From NCBI GenBank assembly GCA_938049385.1, contig CALIBQ010000003.1:21072-85071 (forward strand): a stretch of 64,000 nucleotides of DNA, given 5' to 3'. Numbering within the stretch: the stretch's first letter is position 1; each line of letters opens with the position of its first letter. Source of the DNA: an uncultured Anaerolineae bacterium (GTDB lineage: Bacteria > Chloroflexota > Anaerolineae > JACIWP01). The notes below the pieces were generated by a model that was not told the DNA's origin, made no database searches, and saw nothing but the letters and a program-made list of their open reading frames with translations. Positions 54,253 through 63,340 of this stretch are shown here, piece after piece. A program made the translations under genes and the position numbers.

Positions 54253-55452
54253 CTACCCCTCTGCTGACAGCGCCTGCCAGACCAGTTCGACCACGTCCAG
54301 GATGCGCATGCGCACCCGCCGCTTGCGCGCCGCGCTGGTGAGGGTGCGCTTGCACTGCTGGCAGGCAGTAACGATCAGTTCCGCGCCGGTATCCTGCGCC
54401 TCGGCCAGCCGGCGCGCCGCCATGCTCTCCACGAGGCTCGGCGCGCTGCTCTCGACGTTGCCCCCGCCCCCACAGCACAGCGAGTTCTCACCAGTGGAAG
54501 CCATTTCCACCAGTTCCAACCCAGGGATGGCGTGCAGGACGCGCCGCGGCGGGAGAAACAGCTTGCTCTTGCGTCCCAGGTCGCAAGGGTCATGATACGT
54601 AACCCGCACGGCCTGCCCCGCCGGCCTGAGCGCCCCACCTTCCAGCAGGTCCGCCAGCAGTTCGGTCGCGTGAAGCACCTTCAGGCCGGCCAAAGCGCCC
54701 TCTCCCAGCAGTTCCGGATAGATATGGGTGAACACATGGTAGCAGGAGGGGCAGGTCACCACCACCTGACGCGCGCCGGCACTGCGGATGACCTCCAGAT
54801 TATGCGCCGCCGCTTGACGGGCCAGCTCCACATCGCCGCTGATGTACGCCGGGTAACCGCAACACCACTCCGCCTCTCCCAGCAGGGCGTAGTTCACGCC
54901 GGCCAGGTCCAGCGTCCGGCTGAAGGCCTGCGGGATGCTGAAGCTCATGGGGAACAACGAGCTGACACATCCGACGAAGTAGACCATCTCCGCCTGCCGC
55001 CGGCCTAGCCCTCCCGGCGCCCGTTCCATATTACTGGACCACATCAGCCGGCCGGCGTTATCCTCGCCCGAGATATTATGCTGGGCTTCCAGGCGTGCCA
55101 GCAGGCCGGCGATGGGCTCCGGCGCCAGGCCGGCCTTATACAGGATGCGGCGCGCTTCCAGCATCATCGCATCCGATTGGGTACCGCCCGGACAGGCAGA
55201 GGTACAGGCCGCGCACAGCACGCAGTCGTAGAATTTCTCCGCAAAGCGCGGGGAGAGTTCCAGCTTGCCCTCGATGAGGGCGCGCACCAGCGCCAGCCGG
55301 CCGCGCGGCCCCATGCTCTCGCAGTTTTCCACCCGATAGGTTGGGCAGGTATAGGAGCATAATCCACAGCGGATACAGCGCAGGATATCATCGTGCGAAA
55401 TGCGCTCTCCCAGCGCCTGGACAGCATTTTCTACCCGCGGCTGGAACATCAT
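54253..55452 (-). CDS. Fe-S/CCG-domain oxidoreductase subunit (GlcF/GlpC-like)
   Basis: 399 residues from the ATG at 55452, overlapping the LarA stop (ATGA). Two 4Fe-4S sites lie near the N-terminus: CIRCGLCSYTCPTY and CVLCAACTSACPGG. Two CCG domains follow (WCCGYPAYISGD with CPSCYHVF; HDPCDLGRKS and LCCGGGGNVES with CQQCKRTL), which hold a non-cubane cluster in heterodisulfide reductases and accept electrons in glycolate or lactate oxidases. It passes electrons from the FAD subunit to the membrane pool. Confidence 0.9.
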   Translation of the reverse strand: MMFQPRVENAVQALGERISHDDILRCIRCGLCSYTCPTYRVENCESMGPRGRLALVRALIEGKLELSPRFAEKFYDCVLCAACTSACPGGTQSDAMMLEARRILYKAGLAPEPIAGLLARLEAQHNISGEDNAGRLMWSSNMERAPGGLGRRQAEMVYFVGCVSSLFPMSFSIPQAFSRTLDLAGVNYALLGEAEWCCGYPAYISGDVELARQAAAHNLEVIRSAGARQVVVTCPSCYHVFTHIYPELLGEGALAGLKVLHATELLADLLEGGALRPAGQAVRVTYHDPCDLGRKSKLFLPPRRVLHAIPGLELVEMASTGENSLCCGGGGNVESSAPSLVESMAARRLAEAQDTGAELIVTACQQCKRTLTSAARKRRVRMRILDVVELVWQALSAEG

Positions 55453-56753
55453 GACGCCTGACCTCGAACAATAGGGAGTGTGTGCATGGCATGGGGGACG
55501 ATGAGGACATCCAGGTGCCGGCCCAGCCGCTCCGCCGCCATCTCCAGCGCCTCCTCCATAGTCGCGGCCGGTATCATCTTGGCATCCCGCACGATATCCG
55601 GACACTCTGCGCCGACCACGATAACCGGACAGTCCTCCAGCACCTTGGCCATGACGAAGGCGCGCTGTTGGCCAGGGGGATAGCCGTGCTCGCGGGCATC
55701 GCGCAGGACCGCCTGGACATCGGGCGCCTCCCGCATGGCCTTGATAAAGCGTTGCTCGCCCACCCCGTCGCCGGCGCCCTCCGGGCACTGGGCGGCGATG
55801 ATAATGATACCCCCTTTGCGCACCACCGGCGTAGGCGCAAAGTACAGATAGCTGGCCGCCCGGCTGGCCTGATACAGGTTAGCGTCCTTCGGGAACCCCA
55901 CCCCACCGACAGCCACATCGTACTGGCGGTCAATGGGCACCTCATAGATCCCCCGGGCAATACGCACCAGCTCCAGGAACGCCGCCTGGGGGTCGCCGGC
56001 GCGCACCGCCACGATGCGGTTGGCATCATCCAGCACCGCGTTGATGATGAAGTTCAGGCCTGCCCGCCGGCCGGCCTCCATCACCGCCTCCTGGAAGGGG
56101 TTGCCCTCGATGCGTCCCAGCCGGGTGCCGGGATGGTCCAGCATGTGCGGCCCATGGGTGTACTCGATCATCTTCTCACCGCCGGCGCCCACCGCCAGCG
56201 TCTTGGAGCCGCCGGAATAGCCGGCGTACTGGTGCGGCTCCACCAGCCCCGTGGCAATCAATAGATCCGCCTCATAGGCCAGCTTATTCACCGAGAGGGG
56301 GATGCCCGACGGCGTGGTGCCCAAATCGACCAACATGGACGGGTTGCTGGGCTCATGATCCATCACCCGATAGCGCCGCACGATATCGGCGCCCAATTTG
56401 ATAACCTTCTCTTCAGGGGTGGAAGGGCGGTGCATCCCCACACCGCACAGCAGGGTGATATCCTCATCGCGAACGCCGGCCTCCTCCAGCTCACGCAGGA
56501 GCGGCGGCAGAAGAACATGGTCTGGGCTGGCCCGGGTGATATCAGTGAAGATGATGACCACTTTCTGTCCCGGCCGGGCCATATCGCGCAGGCGCGGGGA
56601 GCCAATCGGATGCGCCAAAGCCTCTATGACCGCCTGTTCAGGATTCGCCAGCGGCGGCAGTTCGCGCGAGGTGACCACCGCGGCCTGCATGCCGGCCGGC
56701 AGGGAGAAGTACATCTCCCCCCGCCCATATGCGACGTGATAGCGCTCTGCCAT
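55449..56753 (-). CDS. larA: Lactate racemase LarA homologue (nickel-pincer family)
   Basis: 434 residues from the ATG at 56753 (GGAG 8 nt upstream). With this start the key residues fall at H108 (GVGMHRPS), H174 and K184 (EPHQYAGYSGGSK) and H200 (YTHGPHMLDH), which are the positions known in LarA of Lactiplantibacillus: K184 carries the pincer cofactor and H200 binds nickel. The family interconverts D- and L-2-hydroxy acids. The cofactor genes larB, larC and larE are not in the window. It lies between Ldh2 and the Fe-S subunit, so it probably links L- and D-lactate (or a related acid) in one catabolic unit. Confidence 0.9.
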   Translation of the reverse strand: MAERYHVAYGRGEMYFSLPAGMQAAVVTSRELPPLANPEQAVIEALAHPIGSPRLRDMARPGQKVVIIFTDITRASPDHVLLPPLLRELEEAGVRDEDITLLCGVGMHRPSTPEEKVIKLGADIVRRYRVMDHEPSNPSMLVDLGTTPSGIPLSVNKLAYEADLLIATGLVEPHQYAGYSGGSKTLAVGAGGEKMIEYTHGPHMLDHPGTRLGRIEGNPFQEAVMEAGRRAGLNFIINAVLDDANRIVAVRAGDPQAAFLELVRIARGIYEVPIDRQYDVAVGGVGFPKDANLYQASRAASYLYFAPTPVVRKGGIIIIAAQCPEGAGDGVGEQRFIKAMREAPDVQAVLRDAREHGYPPGQQRAFVMAKVLEDCPVIVVGAECPDIVRDAKMIPAATMEEALEMAAERLGRHLDVLIVPHAMHTLPIVRGQAS

Positions 56754-56758
56754 TTCTC

Positions 56759-57874
56759 TCACTCCGCCTCAAACGGGAACGGCACATCCAGCTCCTGGGC
56801 GATGGCCTGCAGGTCGTTGAAGACCTTGAAGTGCAGGGGCACGCCGGCGGCCAGGTTCTGCTCCGTTTGCTCGAACTCTTTCTCACCGTGCACCCAGATG
56901 CGGGTCTGCCCTTTCGCCTTGGCGGAATTGTGCAGTCGGCGGATGGCATCGTCCATGCGGGCTTTGAACTCATCCACGGGCATGAAGGCATCAATGCGCA
57001 CCGCGCCAAAGATATGGCCGATGTTGGAGGGAAGCGGCCGGCCTTTCTCATCCTTGGGATAGGTCAGGTTCATATAGGCCGCGCCAGAGAGCACCCCGCA
57101 CAGCAGTTCCACCAGCAGGGCCAGGCCGTAGCCCTTGTGTCCCCCCATCAGCTCACCCTCTCCGCCCAGCGGGAGCAGTCCTCCGCCGAGCTGATGCGTC
57201 AGGTTATGCAGGACGCGCCCCGGATCATCGGTAGCAACGCCCTCTTCGTCCGTCGCCCAGCCCAGGGGTATCTTCTTGCCCAGTCGATGATAGACCTCCA
57301 GCTTGCCGCGCGGCACGATAGTCGTCGCCATGTCAAGGACATAAGGCAGTTCTTCGCCGGCGGGGATGGCCACCGCAATTGGGTTGGTGCCCAGCAGGGC
57401 ATCCCGCCCGAAGGTCGGCACGGCCAGCACATCGGTGTTGGTCATGCTCATGCCGATCATATCCTCTTCCAGCGCCATCATGGCGTAATAGCCGGCAATA
57501 CCGTAGTGGTTGGAATTGCGCACGGTCACCAAGCCGACCCCCAGCTCGCGCGCCTTTTCGATAGCCATCAGCATAGCGCGGTAGCTCACCGGCTGGCCCA
57601 GGCCGGCATCCGCGTCCAGCGCGGCGGTGGTGGGCGTCTCGACCAGCACCTGCACTGCCGGCCGGGGATTCATCATGCCCGTCTGCAGTCCGCTCACATA
57701 CCGCCGCAGGCGCGCCACACCATGCGACGCCACACCCCGCAGGTCCGCCTCCACCAGCACATCTGCGGTGACCTGGGCATCCTCCTCGGGTACCCCCAGG
57801 CGCATAAAGACCTGAGTGCAGAAATCCCGCAGAGTATCCGCCGAAACCCTGTATGTGGTTTCCACCTCTTCCAT
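56759..57874 (-). CDS. Malate/L-lactate dehydrogenase, Ldh2 family
   Basis: 371 residues. The Ldh2/YlbC fold is shown by FCTQVFMRLGVPEEDAQVTADVLVEADLRG, GVASHGVARLRRYV with the catalytic His, VTVRNSNHYGIAGYYAMMA, GTNPIAVAIPA and MGGHKGYGLALLVELLCG. It is a soluble NAD(P) enzyme, unrelated to ordinary LDH, that acts on malate, L-lactate, ureidoglycolate or similar 2-hydroxy acids. It ends 5 nt before larA. GGAGGAAGG lies 4 nt before the start. Confidence 0.9.
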   Translation of the reverse strand: MEEVETTYRVSADTLRDFCTQVFMRLGVPEEDAQVTADVLVEADLRGVASHGVARLRRYVSGLQTGMMNPRPAVQVLVETPTTAALDADAGLGQPVSYRAMLMAIEKARELGVGLVTVRNSNHYGIAGYYAMMALEEDMIGMSMTNTDVLAVPTFGRDALLGTNPIAVAIPAGEELPYVLDMATTIVPRGKLEVYHRLGKKIPLGWATDEEGVATDDPGRVLHNLTHQLGGGLLPLGGEGELMGGHKGYGLALLVELLCGVLSGAAYMNLTYPKDEKGRPLPSNIGHIFGAVRIDAFMPVDEFKARMDDAIRRLHNSAKAKGQTRIWVHGEKEFEQTEQNLAAGVPLHFKVFNDLQAIAQELDVPFPFEAE

Positions 57875-57904
57875 GTCCTTCCTCCATGTCCAGCGTATAG
57901 GGTA

Positions 57905-58900
57905 TCAGGTTGCGGCCGCCTGGCCGGCTACCGACACGGTGTATTCCTCCTCCTGCACCTGCTCGGCGGATTCCGCCCGCAGGACTGCCTTCAGGGCCTC
58001 CACGGCCACCTCGATCATACCCCGGTCCGGCGGACGCGTGGTCAGTGCCTGCAGTGCCAGCCCGGGCGCCATCACGGCGCGCAGTATCTTGCTCTCGGGA
58101 TGTCGGGAGGCGTATTTGATGATCTCGTAGGACAGGCCGGCGATCAGCGGGATAAGCACCACACGCGACAGCAGGCGCCAGTGCCATTGGGGGAAGCGGA
58201 ACGGGGCGAAGACCAGCACCGAGAGCACCAGCACCACCAGCAGGAAGCTGGTCCCACAGCGGGTATGGCGGGTGCTGTACTGGTCAATCGCCTCCGGCTC
58301 CAAAGGAACGCCGGCCTCGTAGGCGTTGATGGTCTTGTGCTCCGCGCCGTGATAGGCGAAGACGCGCTGGATATCCTTCCACTGGCCGATGGCGGCGATG
58401 TAACCGATGAAAATGCCCACCCGCACGATGCCCTCCACCAGGCTGGAGAGCAGGTCCGAGGGGATAAGATGGTCGAGCAGTTTGGCAATAGCGGATGGCA
58501 GGAGGAAAAAGAGCGCGATGCCGGCGGCCAGGCTCACGGCGATGGTGCCCCATGCTACCGGGCCGGAGAACTCCACTCCCTCGCCTTCCTCTTCGAGTGC
58601 CACGTTGGCGGAATAGGTCAGGGCGCGCATGCCCAGCACCAGGGCATCCCACAGCATGGTCAGGCCGCGCACCAGGGGCCATTTGCCCCAGGGTTTGGTG
58701 TAGATGCCGGCCTTGAGCGGCTCCATCCGCACCACAATGTCCCCTGAGGGAGCGCGCACCGCCACGGCGACGGCTTTGCTCCCCCGCATCATGACCCCTT
58801 CGATGACCGCCTGGCCACCATATTGAAACTCCCCCACAGCACTCTCCTGCGGCAGATTTCGCCCATGCACAGGCGCCGGCGATACAAGGATTGTATCCAT
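57905..58900 (-). CDS. DUF1385 membrane protein
   Basis: 331 residues from the ATG at 58900 (AGGAGG just upstream). The DUF1385 signature is present: QYGGQAVIEGVMMRGSKAVAVAVR near residue 25, then KWPLVRGLTMLWDALVLGMRAL, FAYHGAEHKTINAYEAG and THTRCGTSF-like RHTRCGTSFLLV. About four membrane segments follow. The His/Glu-rich conserved block suggests a metal site, but the function is unknown. It lies 30 nt upstream of the Ldh2 gene; whether it belongs to the lactate unit is uncertain. Confidence 0.88.
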   Translation of the reverse strand: MDTILVSPAPVHGRNLPQESAVGEFQYGGQAVIEGVMMRGSKAVAVAVRAPSGDIVVRMEPLKAGIYTKPWGKWPLVRGLTMLWDALVLGMRALTYSANVALEEEGEGVEFSGPVAWGTIAVSLAAGIALFFLLPSAIAKLLDHLIPSDLLSSLVEGIVRVGIFIGYIAAIGQWKDIQRVFAYHGAEHKTINAYEAGVPLEPEAIDQYSTRHTRCGTSFLLVVLVLSVLVFAPFRFPQWHWRLLSRVVLIPLIAGLSYEIIKYASRHPESKILRAVMAPGLALQALTTRPPDRGMIEVAVEALKAVLRAESAEQVQEEEYTVSVAGQAAAT

Positions 58901-59074
58901 TCCTCCTGATACTGTCAAAGATGAAACAGAGTAAGGGTATGGGAGAGGCGCGTACATAGGGGAGCAGACTTGTCTGGCAGTTCAAGCTACACGGCGCCTG
59001 CCCAGTCGGCCGGCGTCGTCTGGAAAGAGCCTGCGCTGGCCAGCTCTACGCCTCGCATCAGGCGCACCGGAATC

Positions 59075-60244
59075 TTACAGATGGCCCTTGTTCTCCGCCA
59101 CCCCTTCTTCCGCCGCCGGCAGCATCTGGCCATCCGACTGCAGGATGAATTCCTCGCCGCGCCAGCGCACGCGCCGGCCCACGCCGGCGGCGCACCAGGT
59201 CAGCGCGCTGAGCAGATCGCGCACAGGGAGCCAAATCAGCCAGCGGCGCATCTCCGTGTTGTCCGTCGGCAGGCTCACCAGCCAGGCCATGACCCAGCGG
59301 AGCACCAGCGACACCAACAGAAAGCGCAGGCTGACGGCGTCAAAGCGGCTGATGACCGCCAGCACCAACGAGAGCGGGGTGCAGAATGTCAGCAGGAGGC
59401 CAGGATATTCCAGCGGCCGGCTGACCCGGGAACACCGCATCCAGCGTACCTCGCGCTCCCACTGCTCCAGGAAGCTGGTCGCGCCCAGATAACAGGTGAT
59501 GATGTAGTCGGACAAGAAAACGCGCCGGCCGAGCGCGGCGATGCGCGCCCCAAGCTGATAATCGTCCGCCAGATAATTGGCGACGGCGGCAAACCCTCCG
59601 ACGGCGGCCAGGTCCTCCTTGCGCAGTGCTAACGTGGCGCCCAAGGCAAAGCGCATGTTCAGCACTTTGCGGGCCACCATTACCGAGGGGAGGAAGGTCG
59701 CTCCCATGTGCAGGGCTTCCAAGCCGGCGGTCAGGTTCAGCGGCGCGCCGGCCCTGTACGGGCAGGTCACCAGGCCGACGCCGGCGTCGGCCAGCGGTGC
59801 CACGACCCGCTGTAGATAATCAGGCGTGGCACGCATGTCGCTGTCGCTGACCACCAAGACATCGTAGCGGGCCGCGCCGGCCAAATGATGGAGAAGACTG
59901 GCCTTGCGGTTCGTCCCAAAGGTCTCTCCCACGATGAGCCGGATACCGCGTTCGGGGAAATCCCGCTGGAGGCGGTAAATAACCGGCACAACGGGGTCTG
60001 CGGCATCCGCCACGCCGAAGATCACCTCATACTCGGGGTAATCCTGCCGGCAGAAGCTGGCGAAATTCTCGTACGCTTGATAATCCAGCCCCTTTACTGG
60101 CTTCAAAATAGATACTGCCGGCGCAAAGCCCTCCACCGCCTCAACCTTCCTGGGCCGAAAGAAATCATATACCAGGATGAGCGCGGTCAGCCAGTATATC
60201 CAGCCGGCGGTGATGACCAGCATCAGCAGGACCTTGATGAGCAC
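59075..60244 (-). CDS. hpnI: HpnI-type glycosyltransferase (ceramide glucosyltransferase-like, GT21/GT2)
   Basis: 389 residues; GTG start at 60244 with AAGGAGG 6 nt upstream, one nucleotide after the hpnK stop. An N-terminal membrane helix precedes the GT-A domain: VSILKPVKGLDYQAYENFASF, VVSDSDMRATPDYL (DxD), the GxLGATLAL-like region and DDYQLGARI, then the QWEREVRWMR motif (Q/RxxRW) and three C-terminal helices. HpnI adds N-acetylglucosamine to bacteriohopanetetrol. The pairing with an HpnK-type deacetylase strongly supports hopanoid head-group synthesis, although no squalene cyclase is in view. Confidence 0.82.
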   Translation of the reverse strand: MLIKVLLMLVITAGWIYWLTALILVYDFFRPRKVEAVEGFAPAVSILKPVKGLDYQAYENFASFCRQDYPEYEVIFGVADAADPVVPVIYRLQRDFPERGIRLIVGETFGTNRKASLLHHLAGAARYDVLVVSDSDMRATPDYLQRVVAPLADAGVGLVTCPYRAGAPLNLTAGLEALHMGATFLPSVMVARKVLNMRFALGATLALRKEDLAAVGGFAAVANYLADDYQLGARIAALGRRVFLSDYIITCYLGATSFLEQWEREVRWMRCSRVSRPLEYPGLLLTFCTPLSLVLAVISRFDAVSLRFLLVSLVLRWVMAWLVSLPTDNTEMRRWLIWLPVRDLLSALTWCAAGVGRRVRWRGEEFILQSDGQMLPAAEEGVAENKGHL

Positions 60245-60245
60245 G

Positions 60246-61106
60246 TCAGCCTCCTTCCGCCAGCTCGGCATAGGTGGCCGGTCGCAGGCCGCGCTCCGCG
60301 ATGACTCGGCGCACCGCTGGGCTGAGCAGTGTCTGCCAGTCCCCGCGGTTGGGTCCCAGCGGCTCAGCCTGCACGTCCAGGGAAGGGTGAAAGTACAGCT
60401 CTGCCGAAGGATACCGCAGGTTCCGCAGGACCCTGATCACATAGGACTCATGCATCCGACCGCTCTGCAGGTTGCCGAAGACACGCGCCGGCACGGCCAG
60501 CCGAAGCCCCTGCATGCGGCCGGTGCACCACCCGCAGACCAGGTGCAGGATGAGCGCCCACAGAAGCTGGAGGGGGGACTGCCGGCGATCCAGCCGCAGT
60601 GTCAATCCCACATCCTCGCGCGGCAGGCGTATGCCGCGCGCGCCGTATTCCTGCGCCAGGCGCAGGACCAGCGGGAAAACCGCCGGGTGCACATGCAGAT
60701 GCTGGTGGCCATCCACATGGGAGAGCGGCATTCCGGTGCCGGCGAAGCGCGCGAACTGGGCTTCGATCTCCTGCGCCAGCTCCTGACGCGCGGCCCTGCT
60801 GAACCAGTAGTACAGGCCGGCCTGCAGTGGGTCATCCCGCAGGCGTCCGCAGGAGCTTGTGATATGGGGAATAGCACGGTGCGGGAGCAGTGCCGGCCCA
60901 CTGCTGACCACCAGGTGCAGGCCCACAGCCAGCGTCGGATGGGCGCGCGCCAGCTCCACCGCCTCTGCCCAGGCCTCGCTGGCGACCATCAGACTGGCGC
61001 TGGTGAGGACACCCTCGCAATGCGCCTGAATGACCGCGGCATTGATGGCCGGCGAGCGCCCAAAATCATCGGCGTTGAAAATGACCCGCGTGGGTTGTCC
61101 CGTCAT
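60246..61106 (-). CDS. hpnK: HpnK/ChbG (YdjC-like) deacetylase
   Basis: 286 residues; the ATG at 61106 is favoured, 9 nt after GAAGGGGG. The YdjC fold has the catalytic Asp and metal ligands in VIFNADDFGRSPAINAAVI, LAVGLHLVVSSGP, and SHVDGHQHLHVHP (metal His residues). YdjC proteins remove acetyl groups from N-acetylated sugars; HpnK de-N-acetylates the GlcNAc that HpnI attaches to hopanoids. The two genes are 1 nt apart. An alternative is a chitobiose-type deacetylase, but the neighbour argues for hopanoids. Confidence 0.85.
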   Translation of the reverse strand: MTGQPTRVIFNADDFGRSPAINAAVIQAHCEGVLTSASLMVASEAWAEAVELARAHPTLAVGLHLVVSSGPALLPHRAIPHITSSCGRLRDDPLQAGLYYWFSRAARQELAQEIEAQFARFAGTGMPLSHVDGHQHLHVHPAVFPLVLRLAQEYGARGIRLPREDVGLTLRLDRRQSPLQLLWALILHLVCGWCTGRMQGLRLAVPARVFGNLQSGRMHESYVIRVLRNLRYPSAELYFHPSLDVQAEPLGPNRGDWQTLLSPAVRRVIAERGLRPATYAELAEGG

Positions 61107-61231
61107 GGCCGGCATCCCCCTTCCCCGACGGGATTCGCACCGCCTATGCCGGCAGGATCGGAAAGGCCGCGCCGGCTTGAGGGAAGACCAGCACAGAGGC
61201 GTCTGCCGGCGCGCCGGCGGCGGTGTCCCTC

Positions 61232-61807
61232 TTACCCATGCAAGATGACCTCGTCCAGCGAGCGCTTAGGGACGTGATGCACCCCCTCGCTGTCGCGGTA
61301 GTACCGAATATCGCCGTCCGGCCCCACCGGTTCCAGCACCACTTTCTCTTTCGGCTTGCCCAGCGCCAGCACCAGCAGTATCTGATAGCGTTCAGGGATG
61401 CCCAAGGCCTCGCGCAGTGTCTCCCGCTTGATGGAGGCGATCATACAGCCGCCGAAGCCTCGCTCCGTGGCCCCCAGCATGATGGTCTGGGCGGCAATGC
61501 CCGGGTCCAGGTTGAAATCCTTGGCGATCTCCGTGTCGCCGAGGATGATAATGTAGGCGGAGGGGCGCTCCCCTTCCGCCGGCCCTCCCCAATCCTTCAG
61601 ATAGGCCGCCCACGCCAAGCAGGGGAAGATTTTCCGGTTCATCTCCGGTTCCCAGGAGAGCCAGTATTTCAACGGCTGACGGTTGGCGGCGGAGGCTGTC
61701 TGCCGGGCCAGGTCCACCAGCTCGCGCAGGGTCTCGCGCGGCACAGGTACGTCCTCGAAAAAGCGGCGGTAACTGCGGGTCTTCAATACCAGCTCGCGCA
61801 AGTCCAT
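61232..61807 (-). CDS. Nitroreductase-family flavoprotein
   Basis: 191 residues from the ATG at 61807 (AGGAGG 6 nt upstream). The N-terminus ELVLKTRSYRRFFED is the FMN-binding RxxRR-type start, QTASAANRQPLKYWL the substrate loop and GIAAQTIMLGATERGFGGCMIAS the dimer/FMN block. GIPERYQILLVLALGKPKE is the usual C-terminal part. Members reduce nitro groups, flavins or enones with NAD(P)H. It lies 39 nt downstream of the NHL selenoprotein candidate in the same direction, and may share its transcript. Confidence 0.9.
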   Translation of the reverse strand: MDLRELVLKTRSYRRFFEDVPVPRETLRELVDLARQTASAANRQPLKYWLSWEPEMNRKIFPCLAWAAYLKDWGGPAEGERPSAYIIILGDTEIAKDFNLDPGIAAQTIMLGATERGFGGCMIASIKRETLREALGIPERYQILLVLALGKPKEKVVLEPVGPDGDIRYYRDSEGVHHVPKRSLDEVILHG

Positions 61808-61846
61808 ATCATTCCTCCTGTGTGATGATGTCATGTATTACTGCGG

Positions 61847-63310
61847 TCAAAGGCCGGCGATCTCCAGGGGCTCCAGCCGGCCGCCCGACAAATCCATCGT
61901 GCAGATGCGGTGGTGGTTGGTATCCGCAATGTACAGCCGGCCGCCGGCACTGCTGATGCCGCCCGGCTCGTATAAACCTTCCTCCTGTGTCGGGCGAAGG
62001 GTCTCCACACGCCGCGTGCCGAGGTCCACTAGCCGCACTGTATTGTTGTAGGTGTCCGCGACGTACAGCCGGCCGGCGTGCCAGGCGATGCCCTGCGGAT
62101 GCTGGAGCCGCGCCTCCTCGCCGACGCCGTCTTGGTCGCCGAAATCGAACAGTCCGGTGCCAGCCAGCGTCCCCACGCGGCCGGATTCTGGGTCGAGCCA
62201 GCGCACAGCGCTGGACTCCGCATCCACGAAATACAGCGTTTGGCCGCCTCCGATGATGGCGGATGGCTGAGCCAGGGCGGCGGACTCCGCCGGCCCATCC
62301 ACAAGGCCCTCCGCCCCGCTCCCCGCAAAGGGATGCAGCTCTTCCGTAGCAAGCTCCAGCCGCCATATCTGATGGGCGCCGGCCATGGCGATAAAGAGCG
62401 CGCCGGCGTGCACAGTCAGGCCCCAAGGTGAGTTGAGAGCGGTGCGCCGCGCCGGCCCACCGCCGGCGCGAAAGCCAGCCTGTTCGCCAGTGCCGGCGAT
62501 AGTGTGCACCGTTCGAGCGGACAGGTCCACGCGCCGCACAGCGTGATTGTCCGTATCGGCGACAAAGAGCTGATCCCCCGCCCGCGCCAAGCCGTGAGGC
62601 CGGCGAAAGGCCGCGCGATGAAAATCGCCGTCCCGCAGGCCGGCCTCGCCACTGCCGATGACGGCCAGCACCTCGGCCCGCCGGCCGTCCTCCTCGACCC
62701 TTGCCCAGATGACCCGGTGATGGTTGGTATCGGCGATGAACAGATGTCCATCCTCCGCCGCTAGCATGCCGGCGGGGAAGGCCAGCGCGCGATCAGGTCC
62801 CATCTGGCGTTCCGGCCGCAGGGGCAGGGGCCGGCGCTCCAATGGGCCGGCTTCCTCCGCCCGACGCAGGACGTTTTCCAGGATGGGCGTTAGAAAATCG
62901 GCGCTGACCTCGCCGGGACGTGCCCCGACCTGCCGGCCGAACGGGTCAATCAACACAATAGTAGGCCAAGCGCGCACTGCGTGCGACTGCCAGATGCGGA
63001 ACTGGCGATCATTGACCACCGGATGATCTATTTCGAGCCGCATGACCGCCTGCCGAATGTTGGCAGTAATCCGTTCGGCGGGGAACTTGCCGGCGTGCAC
63101 CCCGATGACCAGCAGGGCATCCCCAAAACGGCACTCCAGCTCCCGCAACTGCGGGAGGATGTGCATGCAGTTGATTCAGCCGTAGGTCCAGAAGTCGAGC
63201 AGGACCAGCCGGCCGCGCAGGTCTTCCTGGGTCAGCGAGCGCTCGACGTTCAACCAATCTAGGCCGGCGGGAAAGGCCGGCGTGCGGGTCGGCGGCTCCA
63301 AGGGTGCCAT
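61847..63310 (-). CDS. Thioredoxin-like/NHL-repeat protein, probable selenoprotein (in-frame TGA at 63176-63178)
   Basis: 487 residues if TGA is read as selenocysteine at position 45. Residues 1-44 are in frame from an ATG at 63310 (GAGG 9 nt upstream) and match the family up to LLDFWTYG. The next codon is TGA, then [14 protein letters not shown]. Relatives read WTYxCINCxHxLP, so TGA replaces the first Cys of CxxC, giving UINC (U45, C48). A thioredoxin-like domain runs to about 150; a six-bladed NHL propeller follows ([42 protein letters not shown]). A start at the later ATG (63166) would drop the active site. Likely an NHLRC2-like redox protein. Confidence 0.82.
63140..63178 (-). promoter_or_regulatory. 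Candidate bacterial SECIS element
   Basis: Counting from the TGA at 63178-63176 on the minus strand, 18 nt follow, then CTCCCGC (63157-63151), loop AGTT (63150-63147) and GCGGGAG (63146-63140): a 7-bp perfect stem. The loop is 25 nt after the TGA and has G at its second base. Bacterial SECIS models ask for a loop 16-37 nt from the TGA with a G in its first two bases. Confidence 0.75.
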
Positions 63311-63340
63311 CTCTTTCCTCAAAAGGGAGATGCCGGCTGG

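Noticed and set aside
56729..58747. A 672-codon plus-strand frame across larA, Ldh2 and DUF1385
   Set aside because: It overlaps three well-supported minus-strand genes and has no domain or start signal.
61847..63166. A 439-residue NHL-repeat protein starting at the ATG at 63166
   Set aside because: This start lies inside the thioredoxin motif, just after the CxxC region, and would remove the redox centre; the upstream frame up to and across the TGA matches the family, so the longer, selenocysteine-containing reading is preferred.
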